In this document: one piece after another, positions 14,583-23,729 of the stretch
Position numbering within the stretch: the stretch's first letter is position 1
Layout: the number at the start of each line of letters is the position of its first letter
Assembly (NCBI GenBank): GCA_035443885.1
Contig: DAOMNO010000011.1
Span: 1-64,000, forward strand
DNA length: 64,000 bases
From: DAOMNO01 sp035443885
GTDB taxonomy: Bacteria; Planctomycetota; Phycisphaerae; Phycisphaerales; SM1A02
Direction: 5' to 3'
Notes under the pieces: generated by a model
What the model saw: the letters and a program-made list of their open reading frames with translations, nothing else
The model's database searches: none
Told to the model about the DNA's origin: nothing
Position numbers and translations under genes: made by a program

Positions 14583-17033
14583 ATGGGACTCGAAATTCCT
14601 GCAATCGGGATGCTTCTGCTGGCCGTCGCCGGGCTGGTCGCGTTCATTCTGCTGATCGTCTTCATTCTCGTGCCGATTTTCCGAGGCGTGGGTTGGACGA
14701 TCGCAGCGATCTTCCGAGCGATCGGCTGGTTCATTGCGCACATCTTCGAGTTCATCGGCGGCATGGTGGGCGACGTGCTGCGCTTGATCGGAGCCGTTGT
14801 GCCTGTTTTGATTTTTTCTCCGCTGGCGGTGCTGAACGTCATCATCGGGCGGTGGTCTGCTGCGGGTCATTTTGCGGAATCAGTTCGCAGAGAGTTCATG
14901 GTTGCCGGCGCGTGCCTGTATCGCATAGTGCTTCGACGCCCGCTCAAGCTGTTCTGGCTGCACGGGATTCTTGAGGGTGTCGAGCAGCGCGTGCCGGAGG
15001 CGATGCTGGCGGCTCCGGGAAGCGATAAGCCGAGTCGGCTCACGGGCCAGTTCGAAGGCTACACCATCGTCGGCTCGCTTCGCGCGGGCGGTTCGGGCGG
15101 GAAGCTGTATATCGCCCGGCCGGACGACGCCAAGCGAGGCAAACTCGCTGGTTTCCCTGAGCATGTCGTCATCAAGTCGTTCACGCTCACAGAAGGTTCG
15201 TCGCTGCCGCAGATCGTGCGTGAGAGCCGCGCGTTGGAATGCGCGAAGCAACTCGGCCACGTGCTGGATCACGGCATGGATGAGCATCGCTTCTTCTACG
15301 TGATGCCCTATCACCCTGGCGATCACCTTGGCATCGTGGCGCGACAACTGCATGGTGAGACAGATGGAAGGGGTCTGGCGAAGCGTCAACTCACGCAGGT
15401 GCTCAGCTACACGAAAGACCTCGTGTCAACACTGTCGCTGTATCACCGTGGCGGATTGTGGCATAAGGATGTGAAACCTGAGAACATCATCGTGCACGAT
15501 GGCCGCGCACATCTGGTTGACCTCGGCCTTGTTACGCCGCTCAAGAGTGCAATGACGCTGACCACGCATGGCACCGAGTATTTTCGCGATCCGGAGATGG
15601 TGCGTCAGGCGCTGCGCGGTGTGAAGGTGCATCAGGTCAACGGCGCGAAATTCGACATCTACGCGGCTGGTGCAGTCCTGTATTTCCTGCTGGAGAACAC
15701 ATTCCCCGCGCATGGCGGTTTGAGCCGATTTACGCATCAATCGCCAGAAGCGTTGCGCTGGATCGTCCGTCGTTCGATGACGGAGTATCACCAGCGCTAT
15801 GAAACGGCGGAAGCGATGCTTGTTGACCTCGAAGCGGTCGCCTCTGCAAGCGATCCGTTTGCGGTCAAGCCCGCTGAACTGCCATCCATGCGAAGCGGAG
15901 GGAAGCCAGCCGATTTTATTGTGGAAACGGAATCACCCCAGGCGCAGCACGCAGCTTTTGCAGCCAGTGCGCCGTTGCCCGCTGCACAGCCTGTTGCGAC
16001 GCCTTCAGGTCGGCCGCGCTTGCGCGTTATCAACTGGTGGACTGGTGCATATGTTGCAGCGGATGACGCCCCGGCGCAAGCACGGGTGCATGTGCCGCCG
16101 GTTGCGCACACGGTGCATCAAGGTGGGAAGCGGCGCACAGCGCGCGAGCAGTTGGTTGCAGCGCGACATCGCGCGGATGAAATGCGACGCCGTGTGATTG
16201 AGCATCGGCAAAAGGTCGGTCTTGAACGTCAGCCATCGGGATGGTTGGTTGCGTCTGTCGTTGGAGTCGTGATCGCCGTTACGGCCGCGGTTGTGTTCCC
16301 CACCATGATGTATCGCCAGGTTGGTATAGCAGATGCCAGTATTGTCAACGGTGCGGTTACCGCAGGGGCTTCCGGCCAGACAGGCGTTGCGCGCCCGCTG
16401 GTACTGGTGATGGAGCCGGCTGATGCGCCGACTGAGAGCAGTGCCGTGGCTGACATCATTCGATCCGCGGAGAAGCAGGGATACACCGTCATCGTGCCGC
16501 ACACAGGCGTCGCGCTGCATGAAGTCGGCAAGCTGCTTGAGCAGTGGCGCACGTCACGCGATCAAGCCGTCAGCGAACAGGTCGAGCGGATGCTCGCAGA
16601 GCATGATTTGTACGGCTTCCTGCAAGTTCGACTGACCTCGACCGGCGCAGTGCCGACATACGTGCGCTCGTCAAGGCCCGGCGCGGAACTGCGCAAAGGT
16701 TCGATGCCTCTGCCGATCGCTCCGGCTCCTGAACTGCCGTATCTCGTCATCAACGATCATCCATCCAAGAGCGATCCACGTGTTCAGCTCAAAATCGCGC
16801 AGGCGCTGACGGCCTATGCGGATCGCGGTTGGACCGTTGTGAGCGACATTGACCTAGAAGGTGCTGCAAGGGCGGTCATGCCTGCCGGAACGTCATTTAC
16901 CGAATTTCCGGCCAGGCTGGAAGCACTGCTCGACCAGAACTCGCTCGGTGGGCTTTTGCACATCATTGCTCCGGTAGGAGACGGCGATACGGCCAATCGG
17001 TTGGCGATTCGTGAACTGGCTCGCCGAAATTGA
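14583..17033 (+). CDS. Transmembrane serine/threonine protein kinase
   Basis: An 816-residue kinase. Residues 1-90 contain two or three membrane helices. The kinase domain spans about 160-420: Gly-rich loop GSLRAGGSGGK (164-174), Lys198 in VVIKSF, catalytic loop HKDVKPEN (294-301, HKD in place of HRD), and Mg-binding DLG (313-315, in place of DFG). The HGTEYFRDPE activation segment is present, so the domain should be active. A Pro/Ala-rich linker and a further membrane helix (554-577) precede a ~230-residue C-terminal domain. That domain shows two related segments (LVLVMEPADAPTES and LPYLVINDHPSKSD), possibly a duplicated sensor fold. The ATG at 14583 has only a weak ribosome-binding site, which suggests translation after the sigma gene. 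Confidence 0.88.
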   Translation: MGLEIPAIGMLLLAVAGLVAFILLIVFILVPIFRGVGWTIAAIFRAIGWFIAHIFEFIGGMVGDVLRLIGAVVPVLIFSPLAVLNVIIGRWSAAGHFAESVRREFMVAGACLYRIVLRRPLKLFWLHGILEGVEQRVPEAMLAAPGSDKPSRLTGQFEGYTIVGSLRAGGSGGKLYIARPDDAKRGKLAGFPEHVVIKSFTLTEGSSLPQIVRESRALECAKQLGHVLDHGMDEHRFFYVMPYHPGDHLGIVARQLHGETDGRGLAKRQLTQVLSYTKDLVSTLSLYHRGGLWHKDVKPENIIVHDGRAHLVDLGLVTPLKSAMTLTTHGTEYFRDPEMVRQALRGVKVHQVNGAKFDIYAAGAVLYFLLENTFPAHGGLSRFTHQSPEALRWIVRRSMTEYHQRYETAEAMLVDLEAVASASDPFAVKPAELPSMRSGGKPADFIVETESPQAQHAAFAASAPLPAAQPVATPSGRPRLRVINWWTGAYVAADDAPAQARVHVPPVAHTVHQGGKRRTAREQLVAARHRADEMRRRVIEHRQKVGLERQPSGWLVASVVGVVIAVTAAVVFPTMMYRQVGIADASIVNGAVTAGASGQTGVARPLVLVMEPADAPTESSAVADIIRSAEKQGYTVIVPHTGVALHEVGKLLEQWRTSRDQAVSEQVERMLAEHDLYGFLQVRLTSTGAVPTYVRSSRPGAELRKGSMPLPIAPAPELPYLVINDHPSKSDPRVQLKIAQALTAYADRGWTVVSDIDLEGAARAVMPAGTSFTEFPARLEALLDQNSLGGLLHIIAPVGDGDTANRLAIRELARRN

Positions 17034-17217
17034 CCGCCCAAACCCACGGCTCAATCGCTGTAAGTGCTGCATTGTCAAGGGCTGGTTCGGCCTGGTGGCA
17101 TATCTCGCATAAGGGCAGCATGGTCTGAACAGAATCTAAACACAAGCTGGTGAGACTTCTCGCGTCGAACGGCACCCGCCATGAGCCGCACTTTTCTACG
17201 AGAAAGGATGTTTCACC

Positions 17218-18201
17218 ATGAAGATTGCTCCACTTTTCCCCGCATCGGCGTTCGCGCTGGCCTTTGCAGCCACGGCAACCGCACAGGTCAAGGTTGATGA
17301 GAAGCTTCCGGACTACAAGCCCGTTCCGGGCATCTCGGGTTCGATCAAGAGCGTTGGTTCAGACTCAATGAACAACATGATGACCCTTTGGGCAGAAGGG
17401 TTCCTCAAGCAGTACCCCAACGTTCAGATTGAGATTGAAGGCAAGGGTTCCGGCACCGCGCCGCCAGCAATGGTCGCGGGCACAGCAGCCTTCGGCCCAA
17501 TGAGCCGCGAGATGCGCGGTCGCGAGACGGATGAGTTTGAAAACAAGTTCGGCTATCCCATCACGGCACTGCCAACTTCAATCGACATGCTTGCCGTGTA
17601 TGTCAATAAGGACAACCCGATTGCGGGCCTCACGCTGCAGCAGGTTGACGCGATCTTTTCGAAGACGCGTCGCGGTGGTCATCCGGACAACATCACGCGA
17701 TGGGGCCAAGTCGGCCTTACCGGCGCGTGGGCGAATCAGAACATTTCGATCTACGGCCGCAACAGCGCATCAGGCACTTACGGCTTCTTCAAAGAGAACG
17801 CGCTCTTCGGCGGCGACTACAAGGATGAAGTGAAGGAGCAGCCCGGCTCGTCATCCGTGGTGCAAGGCGTGGCGTCTGAGCGCAACGGCATTGGCTACTC
17901 CGGCATCGGCTATATGACCGCCGACGTGCGCGCAGTGCCCCTTGCGGACAGCCCCGGCGGCGAGTTCGTCGCGGCGACTGCGGAAAACGCCTACAGCGGC
18001 GATTACCCGCTTGCTCGCTACCTCTACGTGTACATCAATCACCGTCCCGGCAGCCAGCTTGACCCGCTCCGTCGTGAGTTCGTCAAGTACATCTTCTCCA
18101 AGCAGGGCCAGGAAGACGTTGTTCGCGACGGTTACTACCCGGTCAACGCGGAAGTCGCCCGCAAGGCGCTGCTCTCGGTCGGCATTACGCCGGACTTCTG
18201 A
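17218..18201 (+). CDS. pstS: Phosphate-binding protein PstS
   Basis: Periplasmic phosphate receptor of the high-affinity Pst ABC transporter, 327 aa. A signal peptide ends near ATATAQ|V (about residue 23). Typical features are IKSVGSDSMNNMM near the N-terminus, the IEIEGKGSGTAPPAM phosphate-loop segment, ITALPTSIDMLAVYVNKDNP, and YGRNSASGTYGFFKE. It heads the gene order pstS-pstC-pstA-pstB-lipoprotein-phoU. AGAAAGGATG precedes the ATG. Expression is expected to rise under phosphate limitation, but I could not identify a convincing Pho box in the 184 nt upstream. Confidence 0.95.
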   Translation: MKIAPLFPASAFALAFAATATAQVKVDEKLPDYKPVPGISGSIKSVGSDSMNNMMTLWAEGFLKQYPNVQIEIEGKGSGTAPPAMVAGTAAFGPMSREMRGRETDEFENKFGYPITALPTSIDMLAVYVNKDNPIAGLTLQQVDAIFSKTRRGGHPDNITRWGQVGLTGAWANQNISIYGRNSASGTYGFFKENALFGGDYKDEVKEQPGSSSVVQGVASERNGIGYSGIGYMTADVRAVPLADSPGGEFVAATAENAYSGDYPLARYLYVYINHRPGSQLDPLRREFVKYIFSKQGQEDVVRDGYYPVNAEVARKALLSVGITPDF

Positions 18202-18271
18202 TTCACGCCGTTCAACACTCGCGGGTAACGGCTTCACCGCCGTTCCCCGTTTTTCGCCAGAATCGCTTTCA

Positions 18272-18280
18272 CCCCCCCCC
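18272..18280. repeat. Run of nine C before pstC
   Basis: A C9 tract lies 13 nt before the GTG start codon of pstC, where a ribosome-binding site would be expected. Such tracts can slip during replication; the run is also a likely sequencing-error site. Confidence 0.6.
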
Positions 18281-18293
18281 AGCTTTTCGACGC

Positions 18294-20963
18294 GTGACGA
18301 CACCCGAACCACGATCATTCACCGGTCGCGCACGACGGCGCAAGACGAAGCGCTCCGTCAAAATTGTCGATGCGCTTGCTCGGTTGTTCATCACGATCGG
18401 TGGATTCGGAACGATCATCGCCGTTTCAACGGTGTGCATCTTCCTTGTCGCGGTCGTCGTGCCCATGTTCTTCGACCCCAAAGTGGATGACCCGCAAGTC
18501 GTCAAGCAAGCGGTACAGGTTGTGAGTGAACCGCTGCATGTTGCGGTGGATGACTATAACTTGATGGGTTGGGCAGCGTTCCGAGACGGCACAATTCAGG
18601 TCTTCAGCCTTGAGACCGGTGAACAGCTTGATCTGTTGGAGATTCCGGATCGCGAGCGTATGACTGCGTGGTCGTTTCCGCAGCGGGGCGATCAAGTTGC
18701 GTTCGGCTACGCGGACGGCACGATCCGGCTCGGCACCATCGGGTTCGAACTTTCATTCATCAATGTTGAAGACGCGCCGGAGCATCTCCGAGGCCTTGCT
18801 CCGCTGCAAGTGGCCCAACACAAGAACGGCCTTGCACAGTTGACGCGAGAGCGGCAGATTCGATTTCTGACACTCAAACTCGAACTGGGTGAGCCGATTG
18901 CGACCGGTTCAGATTCACCGATCATGCTGCTCGACCACACCGGCAGCGCGGATCGTCCGATTCTTGCTTCACGAGGCGCGGACAACGTGCTTCGAGTCAA
19001 TCAGGTTCGCGTTCGGCGCAATATGATGACGGGGCGTTCAACGTATTCGACCACAGGCGGCGAACTGGTCCTTGAGCACACGCCAAAGCCCCCAAGTCAT
19101 CTCAAACTCTCCGGTCTCGGCGACAACGTCTATCTCGTCTGGAGCGACGGAACGCTTCAACGCTATGACACGCGAACGCCGGCAGCGAACATCTTTCTCG
19201 TCGAGCAGCTTGACCTCATTGACGATCCTGCCACTGAACTGACGTCCATCGCATTTCTGATTGGCAAGACGACGATTCTCGTGGGCGATAGCCGCGGTAA
19301 CGTCAATGCGTGGTTCCGGACACGACCTGAAGGGGCAGGCACTGCGGACGCAATGCGACTTACGCGAGTCAATCGTATGGAAGGCGACGGCGCCGCGGCC
19401 GTTACCAGCATCACATCGTCACAGCGCAAGCGCATGATCGCCGTCGGCCATGCAGACGGGCGTGTGCGCATGCACAATGTGACGAATCAGCGGTTTCTGC
19501 TGCAGGCAGATACTGACGCGAGTCATTCAGTTTCGACAGTTGTGCTCAATCCACGAGACAATGGATTGATCGCACTTGCGGGAGACAAGGTCTGGCACTG
19601 GGGTATCAATGTTCCGCATCCGGAAGTTTCGATTCGCGCGATCTTTGGCAGGGTGTGGTACGAGGGTGCGGACAAGCCGGAGTTTGTATGGCAATCCACC
19701 GGCGGCACGGATGATTTTGAATCGAAATACGGTCTTGTGCCGCTGATCTTCGGCACGATCAAGGCCACGTTTTATTCGATGTTGTTCGGCGTGCCGCTTG
19801 CGCTTCTTGCGGCCATCTATACCAGCGAATTTCTTCACAAGCGCGTCAAGTCGATGGTGAAGCCGACGGTGGAGATGATGGCCAGTTTGCCGAGTGTTGT
19901 GCTCGGCTTCCTGGCGGGCCTTGTTGTTGCGCCATTCATTGAGGATGTCGTGCCGACTACGCTGGCCGCACTGATTACGATTCCATTCTCTTTCCTGCTG
20001 GCTTCGTATGTGTGGCAGATGCTGCCGGGCAACTTGCGCATCAGACTCGACGCATGGCGTCTGGGTTTTATCACGGTTGCAATTCCGCTTGGCATCTATC
20101 TGGCGACGCTGTTCGGCCCATTGGCTGAAGCAGCATTCTTTAAGGTGGATTTCCTCGACCCCGCAACCGGCGCGGTGGTCTCCAGCGAAACCAGCATGCG
20201 AACATGGCTCAGCGCACGGAACGCGGAGACTGGACCAGCGATGTTCGCCAGCAGTGCAGTGGGGGGCTGGTTCATCCTGTTCCTGCCGCTTTCTGCATTG
20301 CTGATCGGCCTCTCCATGACGCGCCTGGTCAATCCGCATCTGATGGGTCGCTCGACCAACTGGTCATGGGCAAAACTCGCCTCGGCAGATCTGGTCAAGT
20401 TCGCGATTGGTGCGGCAGCGACGGTCGTCGTCGCGCTCGCGCTCTCAAGCGCCTTCAGCTTCTTCTGGGATGCACGCGGTTCGTACATCGACACCTATGT
20501 GCAGCGCAACGCGCTGATCGTCGGCTTCATCATGGGTTTTGCCATCATCCCGATCATCTACACGATTGCAGATGACGCCATGAGCGCCGTGCCGGAACAT
20601 CTTCGATCTGCTTCGCTCGGCGCTGGCGCGACGCGATGGCAGACAGCCATTCGTATCATTATCCCCACGGCGATGAGCGGTCTGTTCAGCGCAGTGATGA
20701 TCGGTTTCGGCCGTGCCGTCGGTGAAACCATGATCGTGCTTATGGCAGCGGGCAATACGCCTGTGCTTGAATGGAACATGTTCAACGGCTTTCGCACGCT
20801 GAGTGCGAACATCGCGGTAGAGATGTCTGAAGCGGTGCAGAACTCGACGAATTATCGAATGCTGTTCCTTGCAGCGCTCACGCTGTTCACCATGACGTTC
20901 ATTGTCAATACCGTTGCCGAGACAGTGCGGCTCCGATATCGCAAGAGGGCGTTCCAGCTATGA
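18294..20963 (+). CDS. pstC: Phosphate ABC transporter permease PstC, long form with beta-propeller
   Basis: An 889-residue permease, against about 300-320 aa for classical PstC. After a cytoplasmic basic stretch and one membrane helix (about 37-62), residues ~65-480 form a WD/propeller-like extracytoplasmic domain with repeated blade motifs (FRDGTIQVFSLETGE, YADGTIRLG, WSDGTLQRYDTRT, DSRGNVNAWF, HADGRVRMHN). The C-terminal part (about 490-889) is the MetI-like permease, with the EAA loop SASLGAGATRWQTAIRIIIPTAMSG. Long PstC proteins of this kind are known from other phyla, for example marine gammaproteobacteria. The start is a GTG with no obvious Shine-Dalgarno sequence and a C9 tract nearby. 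The stop overlaps the pstA start (ATGA). Confidence 0.93.
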   Translation: MTTPEPRSFTGRARRRKTKRSVKIVDALARLFITIGGFGTIIAVSTVCIFLVAVVVPMFFDPKVDDPQVVKQAVQVVSEPLHVAVDDYNLMGWAAFRDGTIQVFSLETGEQLDLLEIPDRERMTAWSFPQRGDQVAFGYADGTIRLGTIGFELSFINVEDAPEHLRGLAPLQVAQHKNGLAQLTRERQIRFLTLKLELGEPIATGSDSPIMLLDHTGSADRPILASRGADNVLRVNQVRVRRNMMTGRSTYSTTGGELVLEHTPKPPSHLKLSGLGDNVYLVWSDGTLQRYDTRTPAANIFLVEQLDLIDDPATELTSIAFLIGKTTILVGDSRGNVNAWFRTRPEGAGTADAMRLTRVNRMEGDGAAAVTSITSSQRKRMIAVGHADGRVRMHNVTNQRFLLQADTDASHSVSTVVLNPRDNGLIALAGDKVWHWGINVPHPEVSIRAIFGRVWYEGADKPEFVWQSTGGTDDFESKYGLVPLIFGTIKATFYSMLFGVPLALLAAIYTSEFLHKRVKSMVKPTVEMMASLPSVVLGFLAGLVVAPFIEDVVPTTLAALITIPFSFLLASYVWQMLPGNLRIRLDAWRLGFITVAIPLGIYLATLFGPLAEAAFFKVDFLDPATGAVVSSETSMRTWLSARNAETGPAMFASSAVGGWFILFLPLSALLIGLSMTRLVNPHLMGRSTNWSWAKLASADLVKFAIGAAATVVVALALSSAFSFFWDARGSYIDTYVQRNALIVGFIMGFAIIPIIYTIADDAMSAVPEHLRSASLGAGATRWQTAIRIIIPTAMSGLFSAVMIGFGRAVGETMIVLMAAGNTPVLEWNMFNGFRTLSANIAVEMSEAVQNSTNYRMLFLAALTLFTMTFIVNTVAETVRLRYRKRAFQL

Positions 20964-22816
20964 GCAGCGCACCGGCCAGAACGACTGAGCCTGTGGAGAA
21001 CGTTCCCGTGGTGCGCACGGTACCTTCTGCTGTTCTCGGCCCACGCTCCAAGGGTAAGGCGCCGTCCAGCCGCGTTCGACGCAAGCGAACGGGCGGGCCG
21101 GGAAACTCGCTCTACGCACAAGGTGAGCCGATGGTCTGGCTCACTGGCGGCGCGCTGGCGGTCTGCATGTGCATGATCGTCGGCATGATTCTGCTCATCA
21201 TCGGACAGGGCATTACGACCTTCTGGCCAGTGCCGATTGTCAGCGTTGAGTTGAAGACCGGTGAATCGTACATGGGCGAGGTTACGCGCACGGAATGGTT
21301 CACGCCGGGTCACAACGCTTTTCAGGGGCTTGATGAAGAAACCATCGCTGCGATTCAAGCGACACTTGAACGCGAAAGCGATGGTCTCGCGCATCGTCGG
21401 CTCGTGCGAACAGGCAACTTTGAGTTGACCAACACGCACTTCCATTGGGTGAATGATTTTGCGGTCGTCAAGGAAGACACGCCTGAGTGGGCGATCATCT
21501 TCGAGCGACGCATTGCAGGCCGTTTTTATGGAACGCCGGTCAGTTTCTCCATTGATGGCGAAGTCGTTGCGACCGATCCGGCTGTGGTCTGGCGCGAGTT
21601 TGAGAAATATCACGCAGGTGTGATAGACCGCGCAAAGCAGCGGCGAAAGCTGGAAACCAAAGACATCGGCAAAGTGAATCACCGTGAAGAGCAGACTCGG
21701 CAAACAATGCGATCCGTCGAGTTGCGTGCCGAGCGCGGCCAGGCGACGGATGCGCAAGTTCGTTCAGCGCGTGAATCCTTCGAAGAGATACACACCTGGG
21801 CACGTTCAGAGCATCATCGAATCATGGAGCGCATTGCGGCACTCAATGCAGAGAACAATCGCTATTCGATTCGCATGCGCACCGTGGACGGGCGCGAAAC
21901 GGACTTAAGCCTTGCCGACATCGTGCGAGCCTATCCAGCAAATCAACTGGGCATCGGTAACAAGATTTCGATCTACTTCTCGCGTTGGGGCGAGTTCCTG
22001 ACGGACGACCCGCGTGAGGCGAACTCGGAAGGCGGTGTGTTCCCGGCGATCTTCGGCACGGTCATCATGACGCTCATCATGACGATCTTCGTCGTGCCGT
22101 TCGGTGTTCTTGCCGCGCTTTATCTCCGCGAGTACGCGAAGGCCGGACCGATCGTCAGCGCGGTTCGCGTGGCGATCAACAATCTTGCCGGCGTGCCATC
22201 CATCGTGTTCGGCGTGTTCGGCCTCGGCTTCTTATGCTACATCGTCGGCGGCGGAATTGACAACGTGTTTTTCCCCGCACGTGTGGCGGACGGAACACCC
22301 ACCTACGGCAAGGGCGGCATTCTGTGGGCCTCGCTCACGCTTGCGCTCCTCACGCTGCCTGTGGTCATCGTAGCGACTGAAGAAGCGCTGGCTGCTGTAC
22401 CAGGTTCGATGCGCGAAGGTTCATACGCCTGCGGGGCGAGCAAGTGGCAGACGATCCGCCGCATTGTGCTGCCTCGTGCGATGCCCGGCATCATGACCGG
22501 CATGATTCTGGCAATGGCTCGCGGCGCGGGCGAGGTGGCTCCACTCATGCTCGTGGGCGCGGTCAAGCTCGCGCCAGACCTGCCGATCGACGGTAACTGG
22601 ACATGGCCGTTCGGTCCGCTGCATCCCGAGCGCAGTTTCATGCACCTCGGCTTCCACATTTACGATGTCGGCTTCCAAAGCCCCAATAGCGAAGCGGCGA
22701 AGCCGATGGTGTTCACCACCACGCTGCTGCTTATTTGCATCATCGCATTTCTGAATCTGGCCGCCATCTGGCTTCGTTCGCGCCTCAAGCGCAAGTTTGC
22801 AGGCAGCGCCTTCTGA
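20960..22816 (+). CDS. pstA: Phosphate ABC transporter permease PstA, long form
   Basis: A 618-residue permease, about twice the usual PstA length. A basic, Pro-rich N-terminus leads into a membrane helix (about 58-85). An extracytoplasmic insert follows at about 90-350 with a charged helical/coiled-coil section (EKYHAGVIDRAKQRRKLETK; REEQTRQTMRSVELRAERG). Five or so permease helices end the protein, with the EAA loop EGSYACGASKWQTIRRIVLP. It pairs with PstC to form the membrane channel; both carry large outer-face insertions, which may interact with each other or with PstS (inference). It overlaps pstC by 4 nt. Confidence 0.93.
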   Translation: MSSAPARTTEPVENVPVVRTVPSAVLGPRSKGKAPSSRVRRKRTGGPGNSLYAQGEPMVWLTGGALAVCMCMIVGMILLIIGQGITTFWPVPIVSVELKTGESYMGEVTRTEWFTPGHNAFQGLDEETIAAIQATLERESDGLAHRRLVRTGNFELTNTHFHWVNDFAVVKEDTPEWAIIFERRIAGRFYGTPVSFSIDGEVVATDPAVVWREFEKYHAGVIDRAKQRRKLETKDIGKVNHREEQTRQTMRSVELRAERGQATDAQVRSARESFEEIHTWARSEHHRIMERIAALNAENNRYSIRMRTVDGRETDLSLADIVRAYPANQLGIGNKISIYFSRWGEFLTDDPREANSEGGVFPAIFGTVIMTLIMTIFVVPFGVLAALYLREYAKAGPIVSAVRVAINNLAGVPSIVFGVFGLGFLCYIVGGGIDNVFFPARVADGTPTYGKGGILWASLTLALLTLPVVIVATEEALAAVPGSMREGSYACGASKWQTIRRIVLPRAMPGIMTGMILAMARGAGEVAPLMLVGAVKLAPDLPIDGNWTWPFGPLHPERSFMHLGFHIYDVGFQSPNSEAAKPMVFTTTLLLICIIAFLNLAAIWLRSRLKRKFAGSAF

Positions 22817-22829
22817 TCGAGAGTGTGTC

Positions 22830-23705
22830 ATGGCTCATGTAACCCTTCCACCCGGTGCGACGATCTCTGAACCCGTTACGAGCGAGCGATTTCAAGCTAT
22901 CGCTCGTGGCGAGGTGATTGCCTGTGAAACGCACGCCGCTGTTTCTGCGGAAGACGCCGTGCTGGAGATTGAGAACTTCAATCTCTGGTACGGTCAGGCT
23001 CGTGCGCTGTATGACATCAGCATGTCTATTCCACGGGGTAAGGTCACCGCGCTCATCGGGCCGTCCGGCTGTGGTAAGTCAACACTTCTGCGATCCGTGA
23101 ATCGACTGAACGACCTGATCGACTCTGTTCGCATTCAGGGAGAGATGAGGCTCAACGGCGACAGCGTGTATGCGCCGCATGTCGATGTCATCGAACTTCG
23201 CAAGCGAATGGGCATGGTCTTTCAGAAGTCCAACCCGTTCCCCATGTCGATCTTTGAGAATGTTGTGTATTCGCTTCGCATCGACGGCGTGCGAGATAAG
23301 AACATCCTGCAGGAAGTATGCGAGCGATCGCTTCGCGGCGCGGCGTTATGGGATGAGGTAAAGGACCGGTTGCATGAAAGCGGTCTTTCGCTCTCCGGCG
23401 GGCAGCAGCAGCGTCTGTGCATCGCCCGCGCGATCGCAGCGGAACCGGAAGTGCTGCTCATGGACGAGCCGTGTTCCGCGCTCGATCCGATCGCCACCAG
23501 CAAGATTGAAGAACTGATGGAAGGGTTGAAGGGGGAATACACGGTTTTGATCGTTACGCACAACATGCAGCAGGCGTCTCGCGCGAGTGAGTACACCGCG
23601 TTCATGTATCTGGGCCGTCTCGTGGAGTATGGCCCGACCATTGACATTTTCACCAAGCCGCACCTCGAAGAGACGGAAGACTACATCACTGGTCGATTTG
23701 GTTGA
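22830..23705 (+). CDS. pstB: Phosphate ABC transporter ATP-binding protein PstB
   Basis: The 291-residue ATPase that powers phosphate import. Walker A GPSGCGKS (77-84), Q-loop Gln132 in FQKSNPFPMS, signature LSGGQ (188-192), Walker B LLMDEP with Glu213, and H-loop His244 in VTHNMQQA. The PstB-specific NPFPMSIFENV and ITGRFG C-terminus are present. There is an N-terminal extension of about 40 residues before the domain. The ATG at 22830 lies 14 nt after the pstA stop; a TTG start inside pstA would be less natural. Confidence 0.97.
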   Translation: MAHVTLPPGATISEPVTSERFQAIARGEVIACETHAAVSAEDAVLEIENFNLWYGQARALYDISMSIPRGKVTALIGPSGCGKSTLLRSVNRLNDLIDSVRIQGEMRLNGDSVYAPHVDVIELRKRMGMVFQKSNPFPMSIFENVVYSLRIDGVRDKNILQEVCERSLRGAALWDEVKDRLHESGLSLSGGQQQRLCIARAIAAEPEVLLMDEPCSALDPIATSKIEELMEGLKGEYTVLIVTHNMQQASRASEYTAFMYLGRLVEYGPTIDIFTKPHLEETEDYITGRFG

Positions 23706-23729
23706 TCCGTCGCCCACAAGGAGAAACAC

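Noticed and set aside
17034..17217. Possible Pho box upstream of pstS (CTGTAAGTGCTGCAT)
   Set aside because: Two loosely similar CTG(T/C)A units, but spacing and sequence do not match the CTGTCAT tandem repeat well enough.
19527..20339. Minus-strand open frame of 270 codons within pstC
   Set aside because: Shadow of a GC-rich coding region, product of low-complexity charged residues without motifs.
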